A DNA stretch of 64,000 bases from Nemertoderma westbladi (lineage: Eukaryota; Xenacoelomorpha; Nemertodermatida; Nemertodermatidae). The DNA lies in contig JAUCBJ010001861.1 of assembly GCA_032718475.1 (NCBI GenBank), positions 62,001 to 126,000 on the forward strand. The letters run 5' to 3'. Shown here in pieces: positions 1 through 13,019 of the stretch (positions are counted from its first letter, which is position 1; each line of letters opens with the position of its first letter). The translations under genes and the position numbers were made by a program. A model generated the notes under the pieces. The model made no database searches. It saw nothing but the letters and a program-made list of their open reading frames with translations, and was not told the DNA's origin.

Positions 1-3000
1 GTTAAGCGAGTAGAGTGCACCGCACCTATATATTTAGTGATGTAAGTTAAATGATTAGAGTGCACCTAAATATTTAGTGATGTAAGTTAAATGATTAGAG
101 TGCACCTAAATATTTAGTGATGTAAGTTAAATGATTAGAGTGCACCGCACCTATATATTTAGTGATGTAAGTTAAATGATTAGAGTGCACCTATAAATTT
201 AGTGATGTAAGTTAAATGATTAGAGTGCACCAATATATTTAGTGATGTAAGTTAAATGATTAGAGTGCACCTAAATATTTAGTGATGTAAGTTAAATGAT
301 TAGAGTGCCCCTATATATTTAGTGATGTAAGTTAAATGATTAGAGTGCTCCTATATATTTAGTGATGTAAGTTAAATGATTAGAGTGCACCGCACCTATA
401 TATTTAGTGATGTAAGTTAAATGATTAGAGTGCACCTATAAATTTAGTGATGTAAGTTAAATGATTAGAGTGCACCAATATATTTAGTGATGTAAGTTAA
501 ATGATTAGAGTGCACCTAAATATTTAGTGATGTAAGTTAAATGATTAGAGTGCCCCTATATATTTAGTGATGTAAGTTAAAATGATTAGAGTGCACCTAT
601 ATATTTAGTGATGTAAGTTAAATGATTAGAGTGCACCAATATATTTAGTGATGTAAGTTAAATGATTAGAGTGCACCTAAATATTTAGTGATGTAAGTTA
701 AATGATTAGAGTGCCCCTATATATTTAGTGATGTAAGTTAAAATGATTAGAGTGCACCGCACCTATATATTTAGTGATGTAAGTTAAATGATTAGAGTGC
801 ACCTATAAATTTAGTGATGTAAGTTAAATGATTAGAGTGCACCAATATATTTAGTGATGTAAGTTAAATGATTAGAGTGTACCTAAATATTTAGTGATGT
901 AAGTTAAATGATTAGAGTGCCCCTATATATTTAGTGATGTAAGTTAAAATGATTAGAGTGCACCTATATATTTAGTGATGTAAGTTAAATGATTAGAGTG
1001 CACCAATTTAGTGATGTAAGTTAAATGATTAGAGTGCACCTAAATATTTAGTGATGTAAGTTAAATGATAAGAGTGCCCCTATATATTTAGTGATGTAAG
1101 TTAAATGATTAGAGTGCCCCTATATATTTAGTGATGTAAGTTAAAATGATTAGAGTGCACCTATATATTTAGTGATGTAAGTTAAATGATTAGAGTGCAC
1201 CAATATATTTAGTGATGTAAGTTAAATGATTAGAGTGCACCTATATATTTAGTGATGTAAGTTAAATGATTAGAGTGCACCGCACCTATATATTTAGTGA
1301 TGTAAGTTAAATGATTAGAGTGCACCGCACCTAAATATTTAGTGATGTAAGTTAAATGATTAGAGTGCCCCTATATATTTAGTGATGTAAGTTAAAATGA
1401 TTAGAGTGCACCTATATATTTAGTGATGTAAGTTAAATGATTAGAGTGCACCGCACCTATATATTTAGTGATGTAAGTTAAATGATTAGAGTGCACCGCA
1501 CCAATATATTTAGTGATGTAAGTTAAATGATTAGAGTGCACCGCACCTATATATTTAGTGATGTAAGTTAAATGATTAGAGTGCACCGCACCAATATATT
1601 TAGTGATGTAAGTTAAATGATTAGAGTGCACCTATATATTTAGTGATGTAAGTTAAATGATTAGAGTGCACCGCACCAATATATTTAGTGATGTAAGTTA
1701 AATGATTAGAGTGCACCGCACCTATATATTTAGTGATGTAAGTTAAATGATTAGAGTGCACCTAAATATTTAGTGATGTAAGTTAAATGATTAGAGTGCA
1801 CCTAAATATTCAGTGATGTAAGTTAAATGATTAGAGTGCACCAATATATTTAGTGATGTAAGTTAAATGATTAGAGTGCACCGCACCTATATATTTAGTG
1901 ATGTAAGTTAAATGATTAGAGTGCACCTATAAATTTAGTGATGTAAGTTAAATGATTAGAGTGCACCAATATATTTAGTGATGTAAGTTAAATGATTAGA
2001 GTGCACCTAAATATTTAGTGATGTAAGTTAAATGATTAGAGTGCCCCTATATATTTAGTGATGTAAGTTAAATGATTAGAGTGCCCCTATATATTTAGTG
2101 ATGTAAGTTAAAATGATTAGAGTGCACCTATATATTTAGTGATGTAAGTTAAATGATTAGAGTGCACCTATATATTTAGTGATGTAAGTTAAATGATTAG
2201 AGTGCACCGCACCAATATATTTAGTGATGTAAGTTAAATGATTAGAGTGCACCGCACCTATATATTTAGTGATGTAAGTTAAATGATTAGAGTGCACCTA
2301 AATATTTAGTGATGTAAGTTAAATGATTAGAGTGCACCTAAATATTCAGTGATGTAAGTTAAATGATTAGAGTGCACCAATATATTTAGTGATGTAAGTT
2401 AAATGATTAGAGTGTACCTAAATATTTAGTGATGTAAGTTAAATGATTAGAGTGCCCCTATATATTTAGTGATGTAAGTTAAAATGATTAGAGTGCACCT
2501 AAATATTTAGTGATGTAAGTTAAATGATTAGAGTGCACCAATATATTTAGTGATGTAAGTTAAGCGAGTAGAGTGCACCGCACCTATATATTTAGTGATG
2601 TAAGTTAAATGATTAGAGTGCACCTAAATATTTAGTGATGTAAGTTAAGCGAGTAGAGTGCACCGCACCTATATATTTAGTGATGTAAGTTAAATGATTA
2701 GAGTGCACCGCACCTATATATTTAGTTATGTAAGTTAAATGATTAGAGTGCACCGCACCTATATATTTAGTGATGTAAGTTAAATGATTAGAGTGCACCG
2801 CACCTATATATTTAGTGATGTAAGTTAAATGATTAGAGTGCACCTATAAATTTAGTGATGTAAGTTAAATGATTAGAGTGCACCAATATATTTAGTGATG
2901 TAAGTTAAGCGAGTAGAGTGCACCGCACCTATATATTTAGTGATGTAAGTTAAATGATTAGAGTGCACCTAAATATTTAGTGATGTAAGTTAAATGATTA

Positions 3001-6000
3001 GAGTGCACCTAAATATTTAGTGATGTAAGTTAAATGATTAGAATGCACCGCACCTATATATTTAGTGATGTAAGTTAAATGATTAGAGTGCACCTATAAA
3101 TTTAGTGATGTAAGTTAAATGATTAGAGTGCACCAATATATTTAGTGATGTAAGTTAAGCGAGTAGAGTGCACCGCACCTATATATTTAGTGATGTAAGT
3201 TAAATGATTAGAGTGCACCTATATATTTAGTGATGTAAGTTAAATGATTAGAGTGCACCTATATATTTAGTGATGTAAGTTAAATGATTAGAGTGCACCT
3301 ATATATTTAGTGATGTAAGTTAAATGATTAGAGTGCACCTAAATATTTAGTGATGTAAGTTAAATGATTAGAGTGCACCGCACCTATATATTTAGTGATG
3401 TAAGTTAAATGATTAGAGTGCACCGCACCAATATATTTAGTGATGTAAGTTAAATGATTAGAGTGCACCGCACCTATATATTTAGTGATGTAAGTTAAAT
3501 GATTAGAGTGCACCTATAAATTTAGTGATGTAAGTTAAATGATTAGAGTGCACCAATATATTTAGTGATGTAAGTTAAGCGAGTAGAGTGCACCGCACCT
3601 ATATATTTAGTGATGTAAGTTAAATGATTAGAGTGCACCTAAATATTTAGTGATGTAAGTTAAATGATTAGAGTGCACCTAAATATTTAGTGATGTAAGT
3701 TAAATGATTAGAATGCACCGCACCTATATATTTAGTGATGTAAGTTAAATGATTAGAGTGCACCTAAATATTTAGTGATGTAAGTTAAATGATAAGAGTG
3801 CCCCTATATATTTAGTGATGTAAGTTAAATGATTAGAGTGCCCCTATATATTTAGTGATGTAAGTTAAAATGATTAGAGTGCACCTATATATTTAGTGAT
3901 GTAAGTTAAATGATTAGAGTGCACCGCACCAATATATTTAGTGATGTAAGTTAAATGATTAGAGTGCACCTATATATTTAGTGATGTAAGTTAAATGATT
4001 AGAGTGCACCGCACCTATATATTTAGTGATGTAAGTTAAATGATTAGAGTGCACCGCACCTAAATATTTAGTGATGTAAGTTAAATGATTAGAGTGCCCC
4101 TATATATTTAGTGATGTAAGTTAAAATGATTAGAGTGCACCTATATATTTAGTGATGTAAGTTAAATGATTAGAGTGCACCGCACCTATATATTTAGTGA
4201 TGTAAGTTAAATGATTAGAGTGCACCGCACCAATATATTTAGTGATGTAAGTTAAATGATTAGAGTGCACCGCACCAATATATTTAGTGATGTAAGTTAA
4301 ATGATTAGAGTGCACCTATATATTTAGTGATGTAAGTTAAATGATTAGAGTGCACCGCACCAATATATTTAGTGATGTAAGTTAAATGATTAGAGTGCAC
4401 CGCACCTATATATTTAGTGATGTAAGTTAAATGATTAGAGTGCACCTAAATATTTAGTGATGTAAGTTAAATGATTAGAGTGCACCTAAATATTCAGTGA
4501 TGTAAGTTAAATGATTAGAGTGCACCAATATATTTAGTGATGTAAGTTAAATGATTAGAGTGCACCGCACCTATATATTTAGTGATGTAAGTTAAATGAT
4601 TAGAGTGCACCTATAAATTTAGTGATGTAAGTTAAATGATTAGAGTGCACCAATATATTTAGTGATGTAAGTTAAATGATTAGAGTGCACCTAAATATTT
4701 AGTGATGTAAGTTAAATGATTAGAGTGCCCCTATATATTTAGTGATGTAAGTTAAATGATTAGAGTGCCCCTATATATTTAGTGATGTAAGTTAAAATGA
4801 TTAGAGTGCACCTATATATTTAGTGATGTAAGTTAAATGATTAGAGTGCACCTATATATTTAGTGATGTAAGTTAAATGATTAGAGTGCACCGCACCAAT
4901 ATATTTAGTGATGTAAGTTAAATGATTAGAGTGCACCGCACCTATATATTTAGTGATGTAAGTTAAATGATTAGAGTGCACCTAAATATTTAGTGATGTA
5001 AGTTAAATGATTAGAGTGCACCTAAATATTCAGTGATGTAAGTTAAATGATTAGAGTGCACCAATATATTTAGTGATGTAAGTTAAATGATTAGAGTGTA
5101 CCTAAATATTTAGTGATGTAAGTTAAATGATTAGAGTGCCCCTATATATTTAGTGATGTAAGTTAAAATGATTAGAGTGCACCTAAATATTTAGTGATGT
5201 AAGTTAAATGATTAGAGTGCACCAATATATTTAGTGATGTAAGTTAAGCGAGTAGAGTGCACCGCACCTATATATTTAGTGATGTAAGTTAAATGATTAG
5301 AGTGCACCTAAATATTTAGTGATGTAAGTTAAGCGAGTAGAGTGCACCGCACCTATATATTTAGTGATGTAAGTTAAATGATTAGAGTGCACCGCACCTA
5401 TATATTTAGTTATGTAAGTTAAATGATTAGAGTGCACCGCACCTATATATTTAGTGATGTAAGTTAAATGATTAGAGTGCACCGCACCTATATATTTAGT
5501 GATGTAAGTTAAATGATTAGAGTGCACCTATAAATTTAGTGATGTAAGTTAAATGATTAGAGTGCACCAATATATTTAGTGATGTAAGTTAAGCGAGTAG
5601 AGTGCACCGCACCTATATATTTAGTGATGTAAGTTAAATGATTAGAGTGCACCTAAATATTTAGTGATGTAAGTTAAATGATTAGAGTGCACCTAAATAT
5701 TTAGTGATGTAAGTTAAATGATTAGAATGCACCGCACCTATATATTTAGTGATGTAAGTTAAATGATTAGAGTGCACCTATAAATTTAGTGATGTAAGTT
5801 AAATGATTAGAGTGCACCAATATATTTAGTGATGTAAGTTAAGCGAGTAGAGTGCACCGCACCTATATATTTAGTGATGTAAGTTAAATGATTAGAGTGC
5901 ACCTATATATTTAGTGATGTAAGTTAAATGATTAGAGTGCACCTATATATTTAGTGATGTAAGTTAAATGATTAGAGTGCACCTATATATTTAGTGATGT

Positions 6001-7363
6001 AAGTTAAATGATTAGAGTGCACCTAAATATTTAGTGATGTAAGTTAAATGATTAGAGTGCACCGCACCTATATATTTAGTGATGTAAGTTAAATGATTAG
6101 AGTGCACCGCACCAATATATTTAGTGATGTAAGTTAAATGATTAGAGTGCACCGCACCTATATATTTAGTGATGTAAGTTAAATGATTAGAGTGCACCTA
6201 TAAATTTAGTGATGTAAGTTAAATGATTAGAGTGCACCAATATATTTAGTGATGTAAGTTAAGCGAGTAGAGTGCACCGCACCTATATATTTAGTGATGT
6301 AAGTTAAATGATTAGAGTGCACCTAAATATTTAGTGATGTAAGTTAAATGATTAGAGTGCACCGCACCTAAATATTTAGTGATGTAAGTTAAATGATTAG
6401 AGTGCACCGCACCTAAATATTTAGTGATGTAAGTTAAATGATTAGAGTGCACCTATATATTTAGTGATGTAAGTTAAATGATTAGAGTGCACCGCACCTA
6501 AATATTTAGTGATGTAAGTTAAATGATTAGAGTGCACCGCACCTATATATTTAGTGATGTAAGTTAAATGATTAGAGTGCACCTATATATTTAGTGATGT
6601 AAGTTAAATGATTAGAGTGCACCGCACCTATATATTTAGTGATGTAAGTTAAATGATTAGAGTGCACCTATATATTTAGTGATGTAAGTTAAATGATTAG
6701 AGTGCACCTATATATTTAGTGATGTAAGTTAAATGATTAGAGTGCACCTATATATTTAGTGATGTAAGTTAAATGATTAGAGTGCACCTATATATTTAGT
6801 GATGTAAGTTAAATGATTAGAGTGCACCTATATATTTAGTGATGTAAGTTAAATGATTAGAGTGCACCTATATATTTAGTGATGTAAGTTAAATGATTAG
6901 AGTGCACCGCACCTATATATTTAGTGATGTAAGTTAAATGATTAGAGTGCACCTATATATTTAGTGATGTAAGTTAAATGATTAGAGTGCACCTATATAT
7001 TTAGTGATGTAAGTTAAATGATTAGAGTGCACCTATATATTTAGTGATGTAAGTTAAATGATTAGAGTGCACCGCACCTATATATTTAGTGATGTAAGTT
7101 AAATGATTAGAGTGCACCTATATATTTAGTGATGTAAGTTAAATGATTAGAGTGCACCTATATATTTAGTGATGTAAGTTAAATGATTAGAGTGCACCTA
7201 TATATTTAGTGATGTAAGTTAAATGATTAGAGTGCACCTATATATTTAGTGATGTAAGTTAAATGATTAGAGTGCACCAATATATTTAGTGATGTAAGTT
7301 AAATGATTAGAGTGCACCTATACTGCACCAATATAGGTGCACCGCACCTAAATATTTAGTGAT
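1..7363. repeat. Satellite A: 40/45-bp tandem array
   Basis: About 170 head-to-tail monomers fill the left edge and run off the window. The basic unit is 40 bp with the constant core agtgatgtaagttaaatgat. A 45-bp form carries a 5-bp insertion that turns gtgcacct into gtgcaccgcacct. Variants differ at a few positions (ctatatat, ctaaatat, caatatat, ctataaat, cccctata, and gcgagtag for atgattag). Runs of 45-bp units give short open frames on the minus strand purely because 45 is divisible by 3. The last monomers degenerate near 7320-7363. No coding function is inferred. Confidence 0.97.
1067..6400. repeat. Higher-order duplication inside satellite A (about 2.7 kb, two copies)
   Basis: The order of monomer variants from about 1067-3720 is repeated from about 3791-6400. 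Landmark variants recur at a constant offset of 2,684 bp; examples are a monomer reading tagttatg and another reading gaatgcaccg. The offset in the left part is 2,724-2,729 bp because the first copy has one extra 45-bp monomer (about 1401-1631) and single 5-bp cgcac differences exist. This indicates a recent block duplication after monomer divergence. Confidence 0.85.
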
Positions 7364-7748
7364 GCGAGGAAATGAAATGGCGAGCGAAGCGAGCAGAGAA
7401 AAATTTACACAATTTCGCTTTTATGACACCATGTCCACTGGACTGGACATTGTCCAGTCCATTTCCTGTATATCACATTCCCTGACTTTTCCCTGATTTA
7501 GTAAATTTTTAACAAGAATTCCCTGATATTTCAAGAAAAAATGAAATTCCCTGACTATTCCAGGTATTCCAGGTGAGTGGCAACCCGCCATCTTACTATG
7601 AACAACAATGAATCACTAATTTGCATTTAGTATCAATCAAATTAGTTTATCACTTGATTGATCATTGAAAAGTTTCTCGATATAAAAATAGAGCGACCTA
7701 AAAAATATCAAACGAATTCCAGTTAAGTTAGCCATTTAGCCAACTTAC
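7364..7748. other. Satellite edge, short palindrome and dispersed-repeat end
   Basis: Immediately right of satellite A is a stretch with gcgagcgaagcgagcagag, resembling the gcgagtagag monomer variant. It is followed by an inverted repeat ggactggac/gtccagtcc (about 7439-7459). At 7478-7580 the motif ttccctga occurs several times and the stretch ends in tattccaggtgagtggcaac, which looks like the end of a dispersed repeat. No gene is seen here. On the minus strand it would be intron of the exon at 7749-7850. Confidence 0.5.
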
Positions 7749-7850
7749 CTTAACATCAGTATCCGATCCATCTTTCTTCTTGTGTGTTTTATGGTGTTTT
7801 TGCTTATGTTTTTTCTTCTCTTTATGCGTTTTGGCCAATTTATCTTCCAT
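7749..7850 (-). CDS. First coding exon of an unidentified Lys/His-rich protein (partial)
   Basis: Read on the minus strand, an ATG at 7850 opens 34 codons beginning MEDKLAKTHKEKKKHK and ending DGSDTDVK. The exon ends exactly on a codon boundary at AAG|GTAAGT, a consensus 5' splice donor (intron from 7748 leftwards). The peptide is extremely rich in Lys and His, as in the basic low-complexity tails of many nuclear or splicing-associated proteins. I do not recognise the family. The next exon would lie to the left; none is visible in 7364-7748, so satellite A probably sits in the first intron. Codon content and the perfect donor support a real exon. It could still be a chance frame, since it is short. 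Confidence 0.55.
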
Positions 7851-9080
7851 TTTTGAGCTAAAATATTAAAATAGTTTGTGAAAGAATATGAATGATTAAT
7901 TACATTAAAATTATTAAAATATTAATCCTTCGTTTTCGGAAATTTCTCCACGTTTTAACAAATAAGACTTTTAGAACGATCCCGAGCGTTTTAAATACTC
8001 AAAAACGCTGGAAATGAAAATTAATTCTTTTTTGAAAAGTTGAAATACGCAATGAAATAGCCTCACAATAATTATAAAATTTTCAACGTATTTCCAGAAC
8101 AATGTTATTTTCACATTTTTCCGAAACCAAAATATTCCCAACAGTTTAGGTTGGAGCTTGGCTTAGCGAATCACACATTCTCTTATAGTCAACTTTTACC
8201 TCCCAAATTGTAATTTTGAAATTATGTTTCTTTTTTCAGATACTTACTTAATTAAAAAATTGGACGATTTGACTAATGAAATACTTACATTGGTATTCAA
8301 GATTCTTTTAATTCTGCAGTTGAATCACATCTCCGTGAGAAGTAATGAAATATATACATAAAAGCAATATTACCAAGTTTATTAATTTGGTTATTTTAAT
8401 AATTTATTGTGTACTGTCACTACGATAAAATGTATCGAACGTGGTACGTCTATAACTGAAACACATTCTTTATTAGAATGTCCTTAAACGGTAACGCTAT
8501 AAAATGCTTTTTTATGAACAATGACGTATATAATATTCCAGTGTTTAAGGGATATATACAGTGTAGCTGTGAAACCGTCGTTTATATTATTTTTAGCGCC
8601 AATTTTTATAAATTCAAACCTTGCAGTTGACAAGATTTAGGCCAAATTTTGTACATTATTATTAATGATGATTTTGTGTAAAGATCGAAACGTTTAATTA
8701 ATATAGAACTATGAAGTTAAGGATTATCGCGCTTGCTGTTACTTTCACCCTTTTATCCCGGTATTGTTATTTTTCCACATACAGTACCGGTATTGATAAA
8801 TAAATAATAATCTACATTATCTATGTATTATCTGGTAATGTGGAGCCTATAAAAGTACCAGGTATGAGGTAAGTAGCGCTATATAGCGCTACTTCAATAA
8901 TTTTTTGCAAAATTTTTTTTTATTTCATCTAGAGCAGATTTTTATTTGAAAACCGTTTAGCAAGATCTGTCCTACTTTACTTCTCGAGATAATGCTGTCT
9001 GTCCGTTTTACTGTCGGTTTGTCCGTCAGTATGTCTGTCCGTCAATAAAAAACATACTATCTGTCTAAAAAATTACATGT
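7851..9080. other. AT-rich intergenic DNA, no gene seen
   Basis: This region probably includes the promoter and 5' UTR of the minus-strand exon at 7749-7850, but no core promoter motif can be assigned. A tgtctgtccg-type microsatellite begins near 8995. Nothing else is supported. Confidence 0.5.
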
Positions 9081-9271
9081 ATGGGTTTTCGTGGTCGGTG
9101 ACATCACTCATGATGTCATCAATCAAATTTGGCCTTGTCGGTTCTGTCTGTATGACTGTCAGTCTGTCTGTCAAAATATAACCGACAGTCTGAAAGCCAA
9201 ACAGACAATTTGGAAGTCATCAAATGTTAAAATTGACACTCGAAATGAATTCTGCGACCAGGAAAACCCAT
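9081..9271. mobile_element. Small TIR element (MITE-like), copy 1
   Basis: Inverted ends atgggttttcgtggtcg (9081-9097) and cgaccaggaaaacccat (9255-9271) differ at one position. They enclose about 190 bp containing tgtctgtc repeats. A diverged relative with the same end structure occurs at 22820-22962. There is no coding capacity, so this is a candidate non-autonomous DNA transposon. No target duplication was identified. Confidence 0.55.
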
Positions 9272-10626
9272 ATAGCTAAACTTTTAGCTCAATGCTGTGC
9301 TTTTTTCTTCTGCTTTTTTGATAGATATATATTGACAGACTTTCCCACATATTAACAGACAAGTTTTGCGCGGGAAGGTTCAAATTTTTAATTATTGGCT
9401 ATTGATTGGCAGTTATCTCGGAATGGTATTTTTTCATTTCAACGAATTTCAAAATGCTACTCCTCTGCCAATTTTTAATATTTTTTCATGAAATTTTGAC
9501 ATTGAGTAATCTTCAGTATCTTAAAAGTTTGATCCTAACTAATTTTATTGGCTTCGAAATGTGAAAAATGCTAATTTTTTTGAAAAAATAGGAAAATAAT
9601 CAATTAATTTGATAATAAAATTGGAAATAATCAATATAAAAAATTGTTGACCAATACTTTTATTCAACCATATATCCTAATTATAAATACGAAATAACTA
9701 GTTATATAACTAATGTTTGTACGAAGAGTAGTGTTTTTAGTAATAGTAATAATTTTAAGCTACTAATTAGCACTAAATTATTATAACTATATTAAAAAAA
9801 AAAAAAAAAAAAAATTTCTTTAAACAACCTTCAGTTATCGATTGACCCTCATACCAAAAATTATTCATTTTGGACAAAGCCTTGTCCTGTTACTATTGGT
9901 TTTCATTGACTGTCATTATAGCAAATAGACTAATTAAGAAATCAACAATATTACTAATAATTAAATAAAATATAAAAACTTTTGGGTTGGAAGGGGAATG
10001 TTCGTTTATATAGTAGCACCAATACTGGAATACGATTTGAAAACCAGAACTTAACGCATAATAGTATGATATAAGCACCAATATTAAATGAATAAATTCT
10101 TACTACAAGATTGAGATTACGAATAATAATGGGTGGAGTTATATTGGCGGTAGAACTTTATTTAGTGGGGGACGTAAAGTGTTAATATACCAGATTTCAT
10201 AAGCAAGACGGAGTGTGTCATCTCTACAGTGTAAAGTGGCAGTGACGCTGAAATTATCAAGTGTACAAGTATCGAAGTGCATAAGCAGGAGTGCATCGTG
10301 TCGTGTGTGTGATACCATGGGGGGTTACGTATATTACTGTAGAACGGTGATTGTTCATTCGGAGATGATCCTTCCAGGTAAGCCATATATATTAATTTGG
10401 ATTACTTTCTATACAACCGAGGTAGGTAGATGTAGGCATACATAAAGCTGTAAAAATTGTACTGCAAGCTTAACTGCATAGCATCATAGGGTATCTACGG
10501 TAGCCTACCAATGCAGCACTACTGTACTGCTGTATCTGGTACCGGTATCATTAGTTGTAAATCTGGAAATTGAAATTCCGTTTGGTTTGGGTTGCATGAT
10601 TTACGGTGGTTATTATTACCCCAATA
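9272..10626. other. Intergenic DNA upstream of FNTB, with a candidate 5' UTR splice donor
   Basis: AT-rich sequence with a 21-nt A tract near 9794. A strong donor-like sequence, ttccag|gtaagc, lies at about 10378/10379, about 250 bp before the FNTB start. It could end a 5' untranslated exon spliced into the FNTB exon, but no acceptor is convincing. No protein-coding gene is supported. Confidence 0.4.
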
Positions 10627-11856
10627 ATGAGTACGATAGATAGTCTGTACTGCACCCTAATACACAATGTGAGAAACAACGACGAAGGTATTCCAACGGT
10701 AACATCGAGAGAACAGGACCGAGTCGAGGAAAATGTCTCCGCCATTTACAGTGAATTTATCTCAGATATGGACATCGAACCAATCCCAATACTAATGAGA
10801 GAGAAACATAAACGATTTCTTATTAAAGGTATCCAACATCTCAATTCCTGCTTCGAGTGTTTGGACTCCTCCAGACCTTGGCTGTGTTATTGGATTATCC
10901 ACTCGCTCCAACTATTGGGAGAAACTCCTCCGGCAACGTTAATCGCGGACGTTTCCGCATTCCTCGGTCAATGTCAGTCGCCACACGGTGGGTTCGGTGG
11001 TGGACCAGAACAACTGCCACATCTCGCGTGCACTTACGCCGCCGTAAACGTGCTGTGCTTGCTGGGGACCCAGACTGCGTATGACGTTATAGACCGACCG
11101 AAACTGCAGGAGTTTATGCACCGATGTCACCAGGGCGACGGTTCATTTATTATGCACGAAGGAGGTGAGGTCGACATACGCGGCGCCTACTGCGCCGCCT
11201 CGGTCGCCGGTCTCACCAACTTGTACACCGAGAGTCTATTCGATAACACCGGAGAATGGTTGAGTCGGTGTCAAACATACGAGGGCGGGTTCGCCGGGAT
11301 GCCGGGGTTAGAAGCACACGGAGGTTACACCTTCTGCGGTTTAGCCGCTCTTATTCTCCTAGACAGACCGTCGCTATGCGATGTCGACCGCCTCCTCTCC
11401 TGGGTGGCACATCGCCAATGTAAACACGAAGGCGGGTTTCAAGGCCGAACCAATAAACTAGTAGACGGATGCTATTCGTTCTGGCAAGGCGCGTGTTTCC
11501 CTCTTATATATCAAATATTATCGAACAATAATGACCCCGCAGTAGACTCTAATGCATGGCTATTCCATCAAGGAGCGTTACAGGAATACATTCTTATATG
11601 TTGTCAACACTACGGCGGAGGACTTATTGATAAACCCGGGAAATACAGGGACTATTATCACACATGTTACTGCTTGAGTGGATTGTCTGTGGCACAGAAC
11701 AGCAAGTCTAAGGCTAGTCTAGGTAACGAGAGTGTAGAATGCTTCAACGATATAGGCAAAGTACATCCACTGCACAATATAAACCCAGAAGCAGCTTACA
11801 AAGCCATGAAATATTTCAACCAACAGGAAATACCGAAAGTATCTACATTCTTGTAG
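10627..11856 (+). CDS. FNTB: Protein farnesyltransferase subunit beta
   Basis: Catalytic beta subunit of the cytosolic farnesyltransferase heterodimer, which with FNTA transfers farnesyl from farnesyl diphosphate to the cysteine of C-terminal CaaX motifs. The frame encodes 409 residues from the first ATG (MSTIDSLYC). Upstream codons stay open to a GTG at 10606, but that is not a normal animal start. Colinear similarity to animal FNTB runs from the TVTSREQ segment to the end. Family landmarks include SRPWLCYW, GGFGGGP, GGYTFCGLAAL, EGGFQGR and NKLVDGCYSFWQ. The zinc ligands correspond to Asp280, Cys282 and His345 (human Asp297, Cys299, His362), all present. The human protein is 437 residues, so this one is near full length. 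The whole CDS is one uninterrupted exon, whereas vertebrate FNTB has many introns. No frame damage is seen, so it is likely functional. Confidence 0.96.
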   Translation: MSTIDSLYCTLIHNVRNNDEGIPTVTSREQDRVEENVSAIYSEFISDMDIEPIPILMREKHKRFLIKGIQHLNSCFECLDSSRPWLCYWIIHSLQLLGETPPATLIADVSAFLGQCQSPHGGFGGGPEQLPHLACTYAAVNVLCLLGTQTAYDVIDRPKLQEFMHRCHQGDGSFIMHEGGEVDIRGAYCAASVAGLTNLYTESLFDNTGEWLSRCQTYEGGFAGMPGLEAHGGYTFCGLAALILLDRPSLCDVDRLLSWVAHRQCKHEGGFQGRTNKLVDGCYSFWQGACFPLIYQILSNNNDPAVDSNAWLFHQGALQEYILICCQHYGGGLIDKPGKYRDYYHTCYCLSGLSVAQNSKSKASLGNESVECFNDIGKVHPLHNINPEAAYKAMKYFNQQEIPKVSTFL

Positions 11857-11975
11857 AAAAATGCAATGGTTACAGGGTAAGGCAGATTATGGTCTCCACA
11901 CATTGTCTCATTCACATTATGAACTCTATGAACTGGTAATAATGGTTTCTGTGGTGTGCAATTTCTATTAAAACA

Positions 11976-11981
11976 AATAAA
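11976..11981 (+). terminator. Candidate FNTB poly(A) signal AATAAA
   Basis: AATAAA lies 120 nt after the FNTB stop codon in AT-rich sequence. A second similar hexamer context occurs near 12040. Inferred only from position. Confidence 0.5.
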
Positions 11982-13014
11982 ATATCTACACAACTATAAG
12001 CAGTTATTCTACCATTAAGATTTAATCATATGTGGTGAAAATAAAACTATTGGATGCGTTGGTAATTGAGTATGTAGCAGATTAAAATCTGATTGTGATG
12101 TGACTTAATCCAACATGAATTTTACTTCTTGCATTACAGTCGAGTGAATCTAGCATAAAACCCAAAGCTGACAAAGTGGTCATCTGTCTGTCTTACAATT
12201 TGACGGACACACCGTCATGGTCATAAGGAAAAACAGTGACAACTCGAGAACTAAAAGAGGTCTCACTAAGCGGTTTTCAGATTTGTAATCCTCATTAAAT
12301 TAATCTCTAAAATAAATTAGACTCTGAACTCTGCAATAACTCAAGAGCAAAACTCTGAAATAACAATTTGAAAATTTTAACTGAGGGGGGGGGGGGGGGG
12401 GGGGTTATACCGGTACGAATTGAGTAAGCGCGGGAAGCCAATTTTGTAAATCGGTATGTATTATAGTCAAGCCCATTGTTCGATCTTCCTTGGACATGTG
12501 GTATGCAATATATATTACTGTAGTGCCATTAAACGTTCATATTACTCAATAGGCAGAGGTAATTACAGTATTATTGGTTTCGCAGTGGCTGACTCTTTCC
12601 CCATTCCTTTGTGGTGGTGTGTAGTGTATTAGAGCAAACACTAGCAAGGGATAAGCCCCATCAGAATACGTCATCCCTCATGAGCTGTTACTGTTGGTAC
12701 CAGTGTAAGAACAAGGAGGCACACACACCTGACGTTATACAAGTCTCTCACTACTCAGCCCACTAACCCAGGTTATCACTGCAGTAATGACTGTATTATT
12801 ATATTGCCAGACAATGAAAGGTCGTTTGTTCTTCAACTCAACTTCATAACTAATATATAGAGGCGCCTCCGGTATGCTTGTATCTTTACGTTTAAAGTCC
12901 TTCATTGCTTCATACATATACAACGTTTCACTCACTCCAGTTTTTTTTCACGTATATTTAACTCTAACAAGAATATTTTAATATATATACGCTATATATG
13001 TCTGTGTAACTCGG
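11982..13014. other. Intergenic DNA with a 20-nt G homopolymer
   Basis: No gene is seen. It contains a run of 20 G at 12385-12404, one of several long C/G homopolymers in this window. The sequence around 12960-13014 leads into the 84-bp minisatellite. Confidence 0.5.
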
Positions 13015-13019
13015 TGCTT

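Noticed and set aside
1401-6197. Six minus-strand frames with a 15-residue repeat (HSNHLTYITKYIGAV)
   Set aside because: They arise because runs of the 45-bp satellite monomer are in phase with codons. They start and stop wherever a 40-bp monomer or variant breaks phase. No other coding evidence.
1-7363. CRISPR-like array of short repeats
   Set aside because: Units are contiguous with no unique spacers, no cas genes are present and the DNA is from an animal. It is a satellite.
10606-10626. FNTB start at the upstream in-frame codon at 10606
   Set aside because: That codon is GTG. The first in-frame ATG is at 10627, and family similarity begins after it.
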